DNA of 5,906 bases from Dictyoglomaceae bacterium (GTDB lineage: Bacteria; Dictyoglomota; Dictyoglomia; Dictyoglomales; Dictyoglomaceae). Position 1 is the stretch's first letter, and the number at the start of each line of letters is the position of its first letter. Below, one piece after another: positions 5,532-5,906 of this stretch. The position numbers and the translations under genes were made by a program. The DNA lies in NCBI GenBank assembly GCA_026417425.1, contig JAOADF010000009.1, forward strand, positions 1-5,906, written 5' to 3'. Under the pieces are notes generated by a model. That model saw nothing but the letters and a program-made list of their open reading frames with translations. It did no database searches and had not been told where the DNA came from.

Positions 5532-5906
5532 AAAACAGGCAACTTTGTGTTGAGATGAAACCTCTATAAGTTTTGGTTCCTCTAATTTACATTTTTCAAA
5601 GAGATAGGGACATCGGGGATGAAAGGCACATCCTGAAGGTAGAGAGAGAAGAGATGGAGGACTTCCAGAAATTCCCTCCCTTGGCTCTTTATCTCCAATA
5701 TGGGGCAATGATTGGATAAGATGTTTTGTATAAGGATGAAGGGGATTTTTAAAAATTTCTTTGGTAATTCCTTCTTCTACTATTTTTCCTGCATACATTA
5801 TAGCCATTCTTGTAGTGGTCTGAGCATGAATTCCCATATCATGGGTTACAAGAACAATGGTATTTTGAAATTCCCTTTGGACATTTTTAAGTAATTGAAT
5901 AACTGC
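5523..5906 (-). CDS. Oligopeptide/dipeptide ABC transporter ATP-binding protein, DppD/OppD type (C-terminal part)
   Basis: The frame is open from the right edge of the window to TAA at 5525-5523, giving 127 residues; Walker A, the signature motif and Walker B lie outside. The fragment has the switch histidine in LVTHDMG (19-25), then RMAIMYAGKIVEEG (33-46), typical of peptide importer ATPases, then the oligopeptide-transporter C-terminal domain with NPLHPYTKHLIQSLP (54-68) and GCAFHPRCPYLFEKC (92-106). Cysteines at fragment positions 93, 99, 106 and 124 match the conserved Cys set of DppD-type subunits, for which an iron-sulfur cluster has been reported in the mycobacterial homologue. It sits on the cytosolic face and powers peptide, or in some thermophiles oligosaccharide, uptake. 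The family is clear; the substrate is not. It probably ends a transporter operon that continues into the LacI-family gene 21 bp downstream. Confidence 0.92.
   Translation of the reverse strand, partial: AVIQLLKNVQREFQNTIVLVTHDMGIHAQTTTRMAIMYAGKIVEEGITKEIFKNPLHPYTKHLIQSLPHIGDKEPREGISGSPPSLLSLPSGCAFHPRCPYLFEKCKLEEPKLIEVSSQHKVACFLI

Noticed and set aside
5712..5894. A 60-codon plus-strand frame opposite the ABC ATPase
   Set aside because: It is antisense to the conserved ABC C-terminal region and has no recognisable features.

Overview
The window is AT-rich, tightly packed bacterial DNA. Its proteins are rich in Lys, Glu and Ile, its arginines use AGA/AGG, and spacers are short. This style, with the gene set, most resembles a thermophile of the Dictyoglomus / Thermotogae / thermophilic Firmicutes kind. 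My best guess is Dictyoglomus, from general impression and not from a search.

Layout. Plus strand: the last 23 codons of an unidentified gene (1-72), then a BadF/BadG-type sugar kinase with a TTG start (78-1058). Minus strand, in transcription order from the right edge: the 3' part of a DppD/OppD-type peptide ABC transporter ATPase (5906-5523), a LacI-family regulator (5501-4512), a beta-class DNA methyltransferase with a C-terminal staphylococcal-nuclease-like domain (4474-3197), a possible 35-codon small ORF (3187-3080), murQ (3077-2172) and namZ (2175-1033). Minus-strand gaps are 21, 37 and 119 bp, then a 4-bp ATGA overlap. The kinase and namZ converge and overlap by 26 bp at their 3' ends. 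No stretch over 300 bp lacks a gene, and I saw no tRNA, rRNA, insertion sequence or CRISPR array.

How the genes work together. NamZ frees N-acetylmuramic acid (MurNAc) from the non-reducing end of peptidoglycan fragments. A kinase like the one at 78-1058 could make MurNAc-6-phosphate, as MurK of Clostridium acetobutylicum does. MurQ then removes the lactyl ether to give GlcNAc-6-phosphate and D-lactate. The three genes would form a compact, PTS-independent cell-wall sugar recovery pathway. NamZ has no signal peptide here, so fragments would have to be imported; the neighbouring peptide ABC transporter and LacI regulator are candidates for uptake and control, which is inference.

The most unusual gene is the methyltransferase. 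It carries a nuclease-like domain whose catalytic residues look lost, has no restriction partner in view, and has a consensus extended -10 promoter placed so that its mRNA would start at the ATG (leaderless). No clearly new defence or mobile system is visible.
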